Positions 16,701 through 25,236 of a stretch of DNA of 64,000 nucleotides are shown here, one piece after another. Position numbers and translations under genes: made by a program. How positions within the stretch are numbered: the stretch's first letter is position 1; the number at the start of each line of letters is the position of its first letter. This DNA comes from Pseudorhodoferax soli. GTDB taxonomy: Bacteria > Pseudomonadota > Gammaproteobacteria > Burkholderiales > Burkholderiaceae_C. The notes under the pieces are model-generated. The model saw only the letters and a program-made list of their open reading frames with translations. It was not told the DNA's origin and made no database searches. The stretch is from contig NZ_QPJK01000006.1 of NCBI RefSeq assembly GCF_003337555.1, positions 62,001 to 126,000 on the forward strand, read 5' to 3'.

Positions 16701-17750
16701 TTCACAGCCTTTGTCGAGGAGCTAGACGTTAGGCAGGATTGGGCGCTATTGGCCGTCATTCGCGCCAAGGCCTCGCGGGCGATAGACCCCTCGGCGATGG
16801 TTCGCCGCCTGCTGCAGACCTGCAAGCACGGTGAGGCAGCTGCGCAGTCCGTCGCCATCTCGGCCGCCTTCCTAACTGAGCCTGAGCTTCTGACGGCTGT
16901 AGAGCACAAGTTTGGAAGGGTCAGAGCTGCGGCCTTCGATGCGCTGGTATCACGAGAGGTTCGGTTGGGTGGGGAACTCTTGTCCGGTCTTGCGAAAGAC
17001 CGAAGTTTTTTCGTTAAGCAAGTAATTTCGGACTACGCATGTCGCAATCCGGCACAACACAGGGCAGTGCTTCATCAACTTCTATTTGATGATTGGTGCG
17101 ACGCTCAGTTCGCCTCGGAAGGTGAAAGCATCTCTCTTCCCTTCGCTTTTCGTGCCGTCGAGGCCTTGAGCTCTGCAAAGGAATTCAGCGCCACGGACGA
17201 GGAACTTTGCCTCGCAGTGGGCTTCACTTCCAGAGACCCATCTGTCAGGTATCAGGCTTTGCGCTTGGTAGTGAGCAGTGGAACGACTGAATCTCGGTCC
17301 GTTGTTGTGGACGCAGCCTTGGCGGCTACTCCGCAAGTGGGTCGACTTGAAGCAGCCGCCGCGTTAGCTGCAGAAGTGAGCTCCGTCGACCCCAAATTGG
17401 CTACCCGAATCCGAGTCGAGGACCTTCTCGAGGTCGATGCCGCTGTTGCTGTCCGCCTTGCCAAGGTTGTCGGCAGCCACTTGAATGAAGCAGCTGTAAG
17501 ACACTGCGTCGAACAGATTGGAGCGGACCCTGAGAGACGGGTTCTCCTACTTCCTCTTGGAATTGGCGCAGCGCGGCGCCCAGAGCTGCTCGCGCGAATC
17601 AGAGGGTTGCTGCCGATGGACACGCCTGCGCTTCGCGTGTTCCAGCGTCCGCTAGGCGATATTCCTGTTGAATGCCTGACTCCACTGGGCGGCCATGAGG
17701 AAGTAGGGGCTGTACGGCGGGCGCTGAAACAATGGTTCGTAGAGGACTAG
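13794..17750 (+). CDS. Large nuclease-STAND NTPase (nSTAND3/Avs-like), predicted defence protein
   Basis: A 1318-aa protein in three parts. Residues 1-140 look like a PD-(D/E)XK nuclease (SYGLEGYLYQ, DIEADL, then LRVQVK at 72-76 with the QxK active-site pattern). Residues 240-500 are a P-loop NTPase with Walker A GESGTGKTSAARA (262-269) and an nSTAND3-like Walker B VVFYLDDPWGKS (D310, D311). The remaining roughly 800 residues are alpha-helical repeats without catalytic motifs, probably a sensor. This nuclease-STAND-repeat plan is that of antiviral Avs-type proteins. The start at 13794 has TTAGGAAAT upstream. It is a single-gene transcription unit. Confidence 0.72.
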   Translation: MRTGQGGSYGLEGYLYQVLVSVWVAVDVLLVNKRAERVELEPASQEDIEADLTSSAPPMVGAAMTTDTYPLRVQVKCSSGDTWSAKRLRAVLEHGGPSRVPALQRLNDEPGARYLLITDNAIASSLRPIAVRDIGVWPTEWTDSSKLSDDQRVLREVWPRVAVLYGFPEDRVRDKLERHLETTCHVPRSRVGPCIDELYGQALQRMRVTEDHTWRKSDLEDCIKRNDGYLAESRTDEEYVKPKNWHLLLQKLTDQHAVIIKGESGTGKTSAARALILELRERVPGIEVVQATTPAVVRDCRLQPVVFYLDDPWGKSRFEPNAEPWRNELPSLLLQAGPARFFVATTRSDVFQSAELGKKHARWLASLESSDYEPRDRFAMFRHRLSGVPVGLRQVVAEQRGNILQELRSPYEIDQFFANIGGLETVDTYHDQRSQIDEAVQQAHIDAIQGNIREQVSRRNATVAAIVLWCSLTVSGSVDRDFLRSLHTRLSSLDSRFDDIGLDELVGFFVAGKSLRQLERVVSYGHPQVREALRHFISCDVVRAQSVLRSFCAVVLLAYGGAMHSKAAEALAKLSAALPREVDRAFVFEGQTGHLMNDWLLQEAAAGPQFEDKLKLLARAGTPNFVPAEVARFLTERGSCSPFAEETFEPFQPEAAWFEAATAEPSTSLLCRRFLALVLPHSHESFQSDFDEILQRIAGDLTTAYLDGVLNLVESGARSHNMRLLLTQAGGDIERLRPIAVEALAQYTSIDFDATNAEDFIAAEDCYYGSDYTPEAVYLWESASNSDDVLQHFVSEFRRAKGWQSVAADSSARGMEEWWLRATASAAEDAPPDPVEVQALLTRTDGTAMERRFWERASTFWTAELAPILLERLLGRTDDQKLREALVMCARFAEGGAILASAAAQLASQQRWHQLLELLVEVDGRDVLEHEDLFENVVEVLLSAVPLPQRRMLECVLQFSSPLDVPPSEFTAFVEELDVRQDWALLAVIRAKASRAIDPSAMVRRLLQTCKHGEAAAQSVAISAAFLTEPELLTAVEHKFGRVRAAAFDALVSREVRLGGELLSGLAKDRSFFVKQVISDYACRNPAQHRAVLHQLLFDDWCDAQFASEGESISLPFAFRAVEALSSAKEFSATDEELCLAVGFTSRDPSVRYQALRLVVSSGTTESRSVVVDAALAATPQVGRLEAAAALAAEVSSVDPKLATRIRVEDLLEVDAAVAVRLAKVVGSHLNEAAVRHCVEQIGADPERRVLLLPLGIGAARRPELLARIRGLLPMDTPALRVFQRPLGDIPVECLTPLGGHEEVGAVRRALKQWFVED

Positions 17751-17828
17751 CGGCGGCTGGCGTTTGAGATAGCCCCCTGATTCCCCGGCCCCGTCCTGTC
17801 GCTTATCTTTGGAGATAGGAACAGGACA

Positions 17829-18221
17829 GTGCACATGACTAGGCATACGGAGTCAGTAGAGGTAGTCGTTAAAGACCAGCGCCGCAGGCGCTGGTCCCTC
17901 GCGGAGAAGGCGGCGCTGGTGCGCCGCACCTACGAACCAGGTATGAGCGTGTCGCTGGTCGCGCGCCAGGAGGGCGTCTCGGCAGGGCTGCTGTTCCAGT
18001 GGCGCAAGCTTGAGCGCCAGGGAGCGTTGACCGCGGTGTCGGCTGGCGAAGAAGTTGTGCCGGCCTCCGAGCTGGCGGCTGCCCGCGCGGAAATCGCCAA
18101 GCTGCAGCGCGTGCTCGGCAAGAAGACCCTGGAGAACGAAATCCTCAAGGAAGCCGTGGAGTACGCCGCAGAAAAAAAGTGGATTGTGCGCTCGCCCTTG
18201 TTGCCCGGGGACGACCAGTGA
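17829..18221 (+). CDS. IS3-family transposase OrfA
   Basis: A 130-aa protein with an N-terminal helix-turn-helix ([46 protein letters not shown]) and a leucine-zipper-like coiled coil ([33 protein letters not shown]). This is the OrfA layout of IS3 elements of the IS2 type. An A7G run at 18172-18179 is the expected -1 frameshift signal to make an OrfAB fusion. The start at 17829 or 17835 (second Met) is equivalent. Confidence 0.85.
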   Translation: MHMTRHTESVEVVVKDQRRRRWSLAEKAALVRRTYEPGMSVSLVARQEGVSAGLLFQWRKLERQGALTAVSAGEEVVPASELAAARAEIAKLQRVLGKKTLENEILKEAVEYAAEKKWIVRSPLLPGDDQ

Positions 18222-18376
18222 AAACGGTCTGCCGGACGATGGGGCTGGCGCGCTCGCATGTGCGCGACCTGCTCGGGCGCGAGGAGGACTGGACCGATGG
18301 CCGCAGCCACCGCACACCCACTGACGACGCCGGGCTGCTTGCTGAGCTGCGCCAAGAAATTGCGCAGCTGCCCAGC
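18179..18376 (+). pseudogene. IS3-family transposase OrfB, truncated
   Basis: Entered by -1 frameshift from orfA at the A7G run. It reads [23 protein letters not shown] and LLAELRQEIAQLPS, the N-terminal segment of IS3 OrfB, then changes abruptly to unrelated sequence. The integrase core with its DDE residues is missing. Confidence 0.7.
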
Positions 18377-18436
18377 GATAGGTCGCGCCCAAGTCAGGGT
18401 AAAACACATATTTCGCGGCTTTTTTCCTCGGTTACG

Positions 18437-18839
18437 ATGCCGCACCCTGACTCAGTGACACAGCTTTGGACTGTCGTGATTTCAGGGAATCTCTTTCGAA
18501 TATTTGACTACGGGAGAAACAGCGTCGTCGATTTAGAAGCCCGGGCAGCAATACGAGGTGAGTTTGGTCGGTGGCTTCACCAGTTCTTCTCCACTCAGAA
18601 GCGAGGGATGGTTCGAACTTACGACGCCGAACAACTGTGCCGCGCTGGCGGTCTGCGAAGTGCCAGACTAGCCGACGACCTCAAGCAATTGCGAGCAGGC
18701 CTGGCTGCTGCTTGAGACTGGCGCAGTGCCTGGACAGCGCATTAGGACGCGCTTTGAGCCGTTGCTTGAGCCCGGTTGGTCGCTGGCCAAGGACAAGGCC
18801 TCGCGTCGGTACATGGTGCGAGCGAGCCGAAGCGCCTGA
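18437..18839 (+). pseudogene. Decayed gene resembling a plasmid replication initiator (TrfA-like), frameshifted
   Basis: One frame (from ATG 18437) reads TQLWTVVISGNLFRIFDYGRNSVVDLEARAAIRGEFGRWLHQFFSTQKRGMVRTYDAEQLCRAGG; it stops at 18715. A second frame continues the sense (QAWLLLETGAVPGQRIRTRFEPLLEPGW) to a stop at 18837-18839, so a frameshift lies near 18690. The FGRWLHQFFST segment and following helices resemble the winged helix of TrfA-type initiators; that family call is by eye and weak. The true N-terminus was probably lost at the IS junction. Confidence 0.4.
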
Positions 18840-19081
18840 AGTCTGGGCGCGACGGTTGAGCCCGCCCCTCCGCGCCGGCTTTATTGCTTCCCCGTGACTC
18901 GTCATCCGCAGATGAGCGTAAGCACAGTCCTCTACCGGCCAAGCATCCGCAAAAGTGATGGTACAAATGTGTTGCCAAATGTTGTGTCCCTCGCCTTGAT
19001 TGCGGTCAAGCCGCGGCACGGCAGGCCAGGCACCAGCAACACATGAAGGCCTGTCCAGGTCTTCCATCTCAGCGGGGCAAC

Positions 19082-19330
19082 ATGGCAAGGAAGAAAAAGA
19101 AGGCCGGTTCGAGCGACGCCATCGGCGTCCTCATCATCGTGGCCATTGGCGCGTTGATAGCCATTCCGAAGGAGTTCTGGATAGGGCTGGGCGTGCTCGT
19201 CGGCACCGGCGCCATCATCTATTTCTTCGGGAAGTCCAAAAAGACCTCCATGAGCGTCGAAGCGTCGACGCCCGAGCCTGCTGTGGCGGTCGAAGCAGTC
19301 GCTTCCGCGCCGCCGAGCCAAGTCCCCTGA
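19082..19330 (+). CDS. Small membrane protein; probable N-terminal part of the following TerB_N protein
   Basis: An 82-aa reading frame with a lysine-rich start (ARKKKKAGSSDA), two adjacent hydrophobic segments (GVLIIVAIGALIAIP and WIGLGVLVGTGAIIYFFG) and a Pro/Ala-rich tail. From memory of the family, TerB_N proteins of this type start with just such a basic plus two-helix membrane anchor in the same polypeptide. The frame ends at 19330 where the TerB_N frame takes over with a -1 shift. It is therefore either a coupled small gene or, more likely, one gene split by an indel. Confidence 0.6.
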   Translation: MARKKKKAGSSDAIGVLIIVAIGALIAIPKEFWIGLGVLVGTGAIIYFFGKSKKTSMSVEASTPEPAVAVEAVASAPPSQVP

Positions 19331-19368
19331 CGGCTTCTCAAATTCAAATCGAGCAGCTGCGAAAGGTA

Positions 19369-21615
19369 ATGAACGTACCGCCGCCGCAGTCCGATTCAGT
19401 TCCCGCTGGCCTCACGCGGCGCGCGACCTTGCCTTCTAGCGGTCCACCGGCCTTTCCGTTCCCAGTACCTCCTACGACTCCCGTGGCGGTCGGGGGCAGG
19501 GGCGGCGAGAGCGCTACGCCGCAGACCGAGTTCCGCGTCCCGACAGCACCTCCGAACTTCAAGAGTGGTACGTGGGTGCCGCCGGGGGCGAGCATCCAGG
19601 TGGCAGGCATCACCATCTTGGGCGGCATGGTGTATGTCGGTACGTCGCTTAAGGCGCGCTCGGGCTCGACGGACCCGTGCCTCATTGACCCAAGTCTGTC
19701 AGTTGCGAGGTCTGGGGACTACACCGAGCGCCAAACGAACTACTGGCCTAGCTACTCCGACATCTCGGCAGCAGCGCGCCGTTCGTATCTGAACTGGCTT
19801 GCAGATGGGCGCAAGGACCCCGAAGCCGACGTCGGGTTCGTCTTCCTCTTTTTCTATGGCTTGGAGCGCCGAGCCATCATCGACGCCAACAAGGACGATG
19901 CCGCTCGTGCTGACTTGCCGGCCATCGCCGCCGAGCTGCGCCGCCTCCTGAATATCTACGGCGAGACGTCGCACTCTTTCCGGCGGTACGCCGCCGAGTT
20001 GCTCGACTGGGTCTCGCTCGTCGAGCACCCCAGCAGGCTGTACACCCTGCCGGTGCCGGAGTTCCCGCGAACTTTTGAGCTCCCGCTCTACATGCGGCTG
20101 GCGCTCGGCCAGGCGGCAGTGGACGGAGCGCCGGTCCCTGCGCATCTCGCAATCGCGTGGGCGCGGCTCGAGCCGACAATTTACCTGCGTACGCCGGCCA
20201 CGAGATGCGTCGCGGAGTTCGAGAAGCTCTTTGCCGAGCAGTACCGCGCAAAGTTTGGCGACGGCATGGTGCTCAAGCGCAATCGTACGAAGCTCAAGAT
20301 GGTGTATCGGGCGGCGTCTTCGGGCTTCCCAGCGTCGGAAGAGCTCAGACTCACATTCAAGGACACGCCGGATGTCACCGCACTCACCGGGCCCGTGAAC
20401 ACGCTCAAGGAGCTGGTGGAGGCGGCCACGCAGCCTTTGGAGTCGTACAGCCGATTCATGGGCCGCAACGCGGATGGTGGAGCGTCGCTGGAAGGCCTGC
20501 TGCTCTTGCCGGCCACGCTGTGGCCCAACAGCGTGCAAAGGGCGCTGGCGGACCTGCGGGCAAGCATGAGCGAAGGTGCGGTCGCCCTCAAGTTCAACGA
20601 GCTCCTCGCAACTCTTGGTGCCAAAACGACGTTCACGAAAGAGCGGACCCTGGCGTTGGCGCGAGCGCTGGAGTCGGTCAACCTCGGCTTTGAGCCCGAC
20701 GTGCTGCAAGGCGCAAAGGTTCCAAAGCCAGAGGACGTGGTGGCCGTCTTCGTGTTGCCCACGGCTGAGGCAGCATCGCGCAAGGACAGCGCGTACCTTG
20801 CGGCGTCGCTGACTCTGGAGCTTGCATCCGCCGTCGCATCCGCAGACGGGCAGTTTGGTTTCGAGGAGGCGGAGCATCTGCGCTCCACGGTGTCGAACTG
20901 GAAACACCTCACCGGCACGCAGGTGCAGCGGCTCCTCGCCCATCTTCGCCTGTTGCGGCAGGCGCCGGCGTCGTTGACAGCTCTCAAGAAGCGGCTCGAG
21001 CCACTGCCCGTCGAAACCCGGGAAACGATTGCCACCTTCATGGCTGCGGTCGCGCAATCGGACGGCGATGTATCGCCTGCCGAGATGAAGATGCTGGAGA
21101 AGGTCTACAAGGCGCTCGGTGTCGAACCGAAAAAGGTCTTCAGCGACGTCCATGCGGCTGCATCAGGTGCGCCGGCTGCTGAGGCAGTTCCTGCAAAGGC
21201 AGGCGTGACGACGGGCTTCAAGCTTGACCCAGCACGCATCGCAGCGCTTCAGCAAGACACTGAAAGAGTGTCCGCCATGCTCGCGAACATCTTCAAAGAG
21301 GCTGAGGAGGCCATCCCACCTGTAGTTGTGCCTGCTGCCGAGCTGGAGGAGGACGACGCAACCAGCAGTACCGGCACGGAGCCTGGGCTTCTCGGGCTCG
21401 ACGAAGCGCACAGCGCGCTTGCTCGCATGATGCTGTCGCGTACGCAGTGGAGCCGCGAAGAGCTGCTCGACGTCGCCGCCGACCTCGACCTGATGCTCGA
21501 CGGTGCACTGGAGCGCATCAACGAGGCGGCATTCGATGCCCACGACACACCGCTGTTCGAAGGGGATGACCCCGTCACCGTGAACGCAGACATCCTTGAG
21601 AAAGTTGAACCATGA
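19369..21615 (+). CDS. TerB_N / TerB / TerB_C domain protein
   Basis: About 748 aa from the first Met in frame (19369). After a Pro-rich linker comes a TerB_N region (ASIQVAGITILGGMVYVG, YWPSYSDISAAARRSYLNWLADGRKDPEADVGFVFLFFYGLERR), then a TerB-like helical domain near residue 530 (LASAVASADGQFGFEEAEHL; AAVAQSDGDVSPAEMKMLEKVYKALG) and a TerB_C-like end. TerB domains bind metal and occur in membrane-linked stress and defence systems. Its stop overlaps the ATG of the DUF2791 ATPase (ATGA). The natural N-terminus is probably the membrane segment encoded at 19082-19330, separated by a frameshift. Confidence 0.78.
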   Translation: MNVPPPQSDSVPAGLTRRATLPSSGPPAFPFPVPPTTPVAVGGRGGESATPQTEFRVPTAPPNFKSGTWVPPGASIQVAGITILGGMVYVGTSLKARSGSTDPCLIDPSLSVARSGDYTERQTNYWPSYSDISAAARRSYLNWLADGRKDPEADVGFVFLFFYGLERRAIIDANKDDAARADLPAIAAELRRLLNIYGETSHSFRRYAAELLDWVSLVEHPSRLYTLPVPEFPRTFELPLYMRLALGQAAVDGAPVPAHLAIAWARLEPTIYLRTPATRCVAEFEKLFAEQYRAKFGDGMVLKRNRTKLKMVYRAASSGFPASEELRLTFKDTPDVTALTGPVNTLKELVEAATQPLESYSRFMGRNADGGASLEGLLLLPATLWPNSVQRALADLRASMSEGAVALKFNELLATLGAKTTFTKERTLALARALESVNLGFEPDVLQGAKVPKPEDVVAVFVLPTAEAASRKDSAYLAASLTLELASAVASADGQFGFEEAEHLRSTVSNWKHLTGTQVQRLLAHLRLLRQAPASLTALKKRLEPLPVETRETIATFMAAVAQSDGDVSPAEMKMLEKVYKALGVEPKKVFSDVHAAASGAPAAEAVPAKAGVTTGFKLDPARIAALQQDTERVSAMLANIFKEAEEAIPPVVVPAAELEEDDATSSTGTEPGLLGLDEAHSALARMMLSRTQWSREELLDVAADLDLMLDGALERINEAAFDAHDTPLFEGDDPVTVNADILEKVEP

Positions 21616-22919
21616 CAAGTCCGACCATTCGGCCACGCGACAGGGATGCGGTCATTCAGTCCCTGCGCGCAGGCGTCGTGCCCCGCGCTGGGCAGCACCT
21701 CATCCAGGTCGGCCGCACCCGCGAAATCGAGACCTTGGTGGCCGACATCGAGCGCGTCGCCGATGGCGGCTCTGCATTCCGGGTCGTCATCGGCGAGTAC
21801 GGCGCCGGCAAGACGTTCTTCTTGAATCTCGTTCGAGCTGTAGCGATGGAGAAAAAGCTGGTGGTGGCCAGCGCCGACCTGAATCCAGACCGGCGCCTGC
21901 ATGCCAGCGGTGGCCAGGCGCGCTCGCTCTACGCTGAGCTCATGCGCAACCTGGCGACGCGGACCAAGCCCGACGGCGGTGCCCTCAACGGCATCGTCGA
22001 GAAGTTCATCGCAACGGCCAAGTCCGAAGCCAAGGCAGCCGGGCAGCCCACAGAAGCGGTCCTGCGGCAGAAGCTGGACCAACTGACCGAACTGGTCAAC
22101 GGCTACGACTTTGCGGACGTCATCGCCGCGTACTGCCGCGGCTACGAAGAGGGCAACGAGCAGCTCAAGTCCGACGCCGTGCGCTGGCTCCGCGGGGAGT
22201 TCAGTACGAAAACGGACGCGCGCGCCGCGCTGGGAGTGCGTTCCATCGTGGACGACGCTGCGGTTTACGACCAGCTCAAGTTGATGGCGCGCTTCGTTCG
22301 CCTCGCGGGCTTCGCCGGCCTGCTGGTGAGCTTGGACGAACTTGTGAATCTCTACAAGCTGGCCAACACACAAGCACGCAACGCGAACTACGAGCAAATT
22401 CTGCGCATCCTCAACGACTCGCTGCAGGGGTCTGCCGTTGGCCTGGGCTTCGTGCTGGGCGGCACACCCGAGTTCCTGCTCGACACACGTCGCGGCCTGT
22501 ACAGCTACCCCGCGCTTCAAAGCCGTCTGGCGCAGAACACTTTTGCGGCCAATGGGCTGGTTGACCTCAGCGGCCCAGTGGTGCGGCTGACGAGCCTCAC
22601 TCCAGAGGACTTCTACGTCTTGCTGCAGAAGATTCGCAGTGTCTACGCGCTGGGAGACCCAGCCAAGCACTTGGTGCCGGACCACGGTATCGCGAGCTTC
22701 ATGGAGCACTGTTCGAAACGCGTCGGCGATACGTACTTCCGAACTCCTCGGACGACCATCACGGCGTTCATCAACCTGTTGGCAGTGCTCGAGCAGAACG
22801 CTGGTGCCTCCTGGCAAGAGCTTCTGGGCGGCATTGAGGTCGCAGTGGATGGGGGCGCCGCTGCCGACCAGGCCGTAGAAGCGAATGACGCCGACGAGTT
22901 CGCGTCGTTCAAGATGTAG
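21612..22919 (+). CDS. DUF2791 (BrxD-like) AAA+ ATP-binding protein
   Basis: A 435-aa P-loop ATPase of the DUF2791 family, which includes BrxD of type 2 BREX. Walker A is GEYGAGKTFF (61-70) and Walker B is GLLVSLDELVNL (D242, E243). VLGGTPEFL and the GLYSYPALQSRL segment that follow are typical of the family. The start overlaps the TerB stop and the helicase gene follows after 11 bp, so the three are one operon. No other BREX component (PglZ, PglX, BrxC) is present, so this is not a BREX locus. Confidence 0.85.
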   Translation: MTSPTIRPRDRDAVIQSLRAGVVPRAGQHLIQVGRTREIETLVADIERVADGGSAFRVVIGEYGAGKTFFLNLVRAVAMEKKLVVASADLNPDRRLHASGGQARSLYAELMRNLATRTKPDGGALNGIVEKFIATAKSEAKAAGQPTEAVLRQKLDQLTELVNGYDFADVIAAYCRGYEEGNEQLKSDAVRWLRGEFSTKTDARAALGVRSIVDDAAVYDQLKLMARFVRLAGFAGLLVSLDELVNLYKLANTQARNANYEQILRILNDSLQGSAVGLGFVLGGTPEFLLDTRRGLYSYPALQSRLAQNTFAANGLVDLSGPVVRLTSLTPEDFYVLLQKIRSVYALGDPAKHLVPDHGIASFMEHCSKRVGDTYFRTPRTTITAFINLLAVLEQNAGASWQELLGGIEVAVDGGAAADQAVEANDADEFASFKM

Positions 22920-22930
22920 CTCCGCCCCGG

Positions 22931-25117
22931 ATGTCGGAGTCCAGCGCCTTCTACTTGCTTGAGGAACGCATCCAGCGCTTCATCTGGAGCGAGGGCTGGG
23001 AGTCGCTGCGAGACGCGCAGGAGGCGGCCATTCCCCTGGTGCTCAAAGGGGACCGCGACGTCATCGTTGCCGCCGCGACTGCAGCAGGCAAAACCGAGGC
23101 AGCATTTCTGCCCGCGCTGACGCACGTCCTGCAGTCAGATGGTCCCCGACTCATCGTCTATATCAGCCCGCTCAAAGCGCTCATCAATGACCAGTTCGGG
23201 CGTCTGGACCGCTTGTGCGAGCAGCTTGAGATTCCGGTGTGGCCCTGGCATGGCGACATCTCGTCATCGGTCAAAGCCCGCTTCCTGAAAAAGCCAGAGG
23301 GAGTCCTGCTCATTACCCCGGAGTCGCTGGAGGCGCTGCTCTGCAACCGCGGGACCTCCGTTGGGACCGCATTCAAAGGGGTCGCCTTCTTTGTCGTTGA
23401 TGAGCTCCATGCCTTCATCGGCTCTGAGCGTGGCAAGCAGCTTCAGTCGCTGATGCATCGCGTAGAGCAGGTTCTTGGACGAACTGTTCCTCGCATCGGA
23501 CTGTCTGCGACCCTCGGCGACATGGGCCTAGCCGCAGGCTTCCTGCGGCCAGGTCGTGGAGCTGATGTGGCGCTGGTGACCTCGGCGGCCTCGGGCAACG
23601 ACCTACGTGTCCTGGTCAAGGGATATGAAGAGCCGCAAGTTGTGCGTGGGGAGGGCGACGACGCCGAGCAGGAGCCGATGACGCCGGCCCAGATTGCTGC
23701 CGAGCTCTTCAGCGAGCTGCGGGGAACGAACAATTTGGTGTTCCCGAACTCGCGCCGAGAAGTCGAGCGGTACACACACCTGCTGAACAAGCTGTGCTTG
23801 GACCGCCAGGTCCCGAAAGAGTTCTGGCCTCATCACGGTAGCCTGTCTGCCGAGATTCGCTCCGAGACCGAAGCCGCGCTCAAGCAAAAGGAGCAGCCTG
23901 CTACGGCCGTTTGCACGAACACGCTGGAGCTCGGGATTGATATCGGAGCGGTGAAGTGCGTGGCGCAGATTGGGTCGCCGCCGACGGTTGCATCACTCCG
24001 TCAACGGCTGGGACGTTCGGGGCGCCGCAAAGGCGAGCCGGCCACGCTCCGCGGCTTCTGCATTGAGAACGCGCTGGGCGGAAAGCCTTCGCTGGCCGAC
24101 GAGCTGCGGCTAGATACGGTCCAAATGACAGCGATGATTTCGCTGCTGATTGACCGCTGGTTTGAGCCACCCATGGCGCACGGTGCCCACCTGTCAACGC
24201 TGGTGCAGCAGATGCTGTCGTTCATCGCGCAGAACGGAGGAGCACCCATCGGGCAGCTGTACGACCTCTTCTGCGCCAAATCCAGGCCCTTTGAGGGCGT
24301 GTCGAAAGGCGAGTTCGTTGAGCTCGTTCGCCACCTTGGCCAGAAGGAGCTCCTGATGCAGGACAGCGCAGGAACGCTGCTGCACGGTCGTGTTGGCGAG
24401 AAGCTGGTCAACCACTACACGTTCTACGCCGCGTTCGCGGCGGACGAGGAGTTCCGCATCGTCGCCGGGGGCAAGTCGCTGGGCTCATTGCCGGTGTCGC
24501 AGATGCTGTCGGTCGGACAGCGCATCCTCTTCGCGGGAAGAACGTGGAAGGTGGAAGAGGTCGATGACGAACAGAAGGTCATCTACGTTGTTCGGTCCGG
24601 TGGAGGAGCGCCGCCGCTGTTTTCCGGAGGGCCTGGCCAAGTGCACACCCGCGTGCGTCAACGCATGCGGGAATTGCTGGAGTCCGAAAGCACGCCGTCT
24701 TACCTGGACGCCGTGGCCCGGCGCTTCTTATCTGAGGCACGCGCCAACTACAAGGCTCGGGACCTGAAGAACGTGTACCTGCTTGACCTTGGCGGGCACG
24801 TCCAGGTCATGACGTGGTTGGGAGATGCGGCCAATGAGGCTCTGGCCTGTCTGCTTCAGAGGCTGAAGTTCGCTGCCGCTGCGTCAGGGCCTGGAGTCGA
24901 GGTCGCGAAAAAGGGCACTGTGGAAGACCTTCGAGACGCACTTGTCGACATTGGAAGTGAGGACGCTCCACCGCTAGAAATGCTCTTCGCTGAGACGAAG
25001 AGCTTGGGTCGGGAAAAGTGGGATTGGGCCCTTCCAGACCCGCTCTTGAGGAAGGCTTACGCCAGCTTGCACATCAATCTATCGGAGGCGATTGCATGGG
25101 CGAAGGCCATTTGTTGA
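22931..25117 (+). CDS. DEAD/DEAH-box helicase, Lhr/BrxHII-like
   Basis: A 728-aa superfamily 2 helicase. Motifs: I AATAAGKTEAA (about residue 56), Ia YISPLKALIND, II VVDELHAF, III LSATLGD, IV-like NLVFPNSRREVE, V NTLELGIDIG, VI QRLGRSGRRKG. The arrangement is that of Lhr-like helicases with a winged-helix C-terminal half. With the TerB_N protein and the DUF2791 ATPase it forms a three-gene module likely to remodel or degrade foreign DNA. There is no nuclease domain in this module itself; the next gene on the same strand (25237) has one. Confidence 0.87.
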   Translation: MSESSAFYLLEERIQRFIWSEGWESLRDAQEAAIPLVLKGDRDVIVAAATAAGKTEAAFLPALTHVLQSDGPRLIVYISPLKALINDQFGRLDRLCEQLEIPVWPWHGDISSSVKARFLKKPEGVLLITPESLEALLCNRGTSVGTAFKGVAFFVVDELHAFIGSERGKQLQSLMHRVEQVLGRTVPRIGLSATLGDMGLAAGFLRPGRGADVALVTSAASGNDLRVLVKGYEEPQVVRGEGDDAEQEPMTPAQIAAELFSELRGTNNLVFPNSRREVERYTHLLNKLCLDRQVPKEFWPHHGSLSAEIRSETEAALKQKEQPATAVCTNTLELGIDIGAVKCVAQIGSPPTVASLRQRLGRSGRRKGEPATLRGFCIENALGGKPSLADELRLDTVQMTAMISLLIDRWFEPPMAHGAHLSTLVQQMLSFIAQNGGAPIGQLYDLFCAKSRPFEGVSKGEFVELVRHLGQKELLMQDSAGTLLHGRVGEKLVNHYTFYAAFAADEEFRIVAGGKSLGSLPVSQMLSVGQRILFAGRTWKVEEVDDEQKVIYVVRSGGGAPPLFSGGPGQVHTRVRQRMRELLESESTPSYLDAVARRFLSEARANYKARDLKNVYLLDLGGHVQVMTWLGDAANEALACLLQRLKFAAAASGPGVEVAKKGTVEDLRDALVDIGSEDAPPLEMLFAETKSLGREKWDWALPDPLLRKAYASLHINLSEAIAWAKAIC

Positions 25118-25236
25118 AGTCCGCTGCTGTGCCGGTGATGCACGCTGGGTCAGCTTGAACACAGCATTGCAGGCAGGTCGGGCGAGGGGAGACATACTCG
25201 CCGTTCCCTGTCTTGTCTAAATCCTAGGAGAAGTTT

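Larger units (their letters stand above)
17764..18376 (+). mobile_element. IS3-family insertion sequence, 5' remnant
   Basis: It contains an intact orfA, the A7G frameshift site and only the first 65 or so codons of orfB before the sequence changes at about 18376. The left terminus is placed near 17764 (TGAGATAGCCCCC) by position only. The right end and the DDE catalytic core are absent, so it cannot move alone. Confidence 0.7.

Noticed and set aside
21612-25117. A BREX system
   Set aside because: BrxD-like and BrxH-like genes are present but PglZ, PglX, BrxC and BrxL are not.
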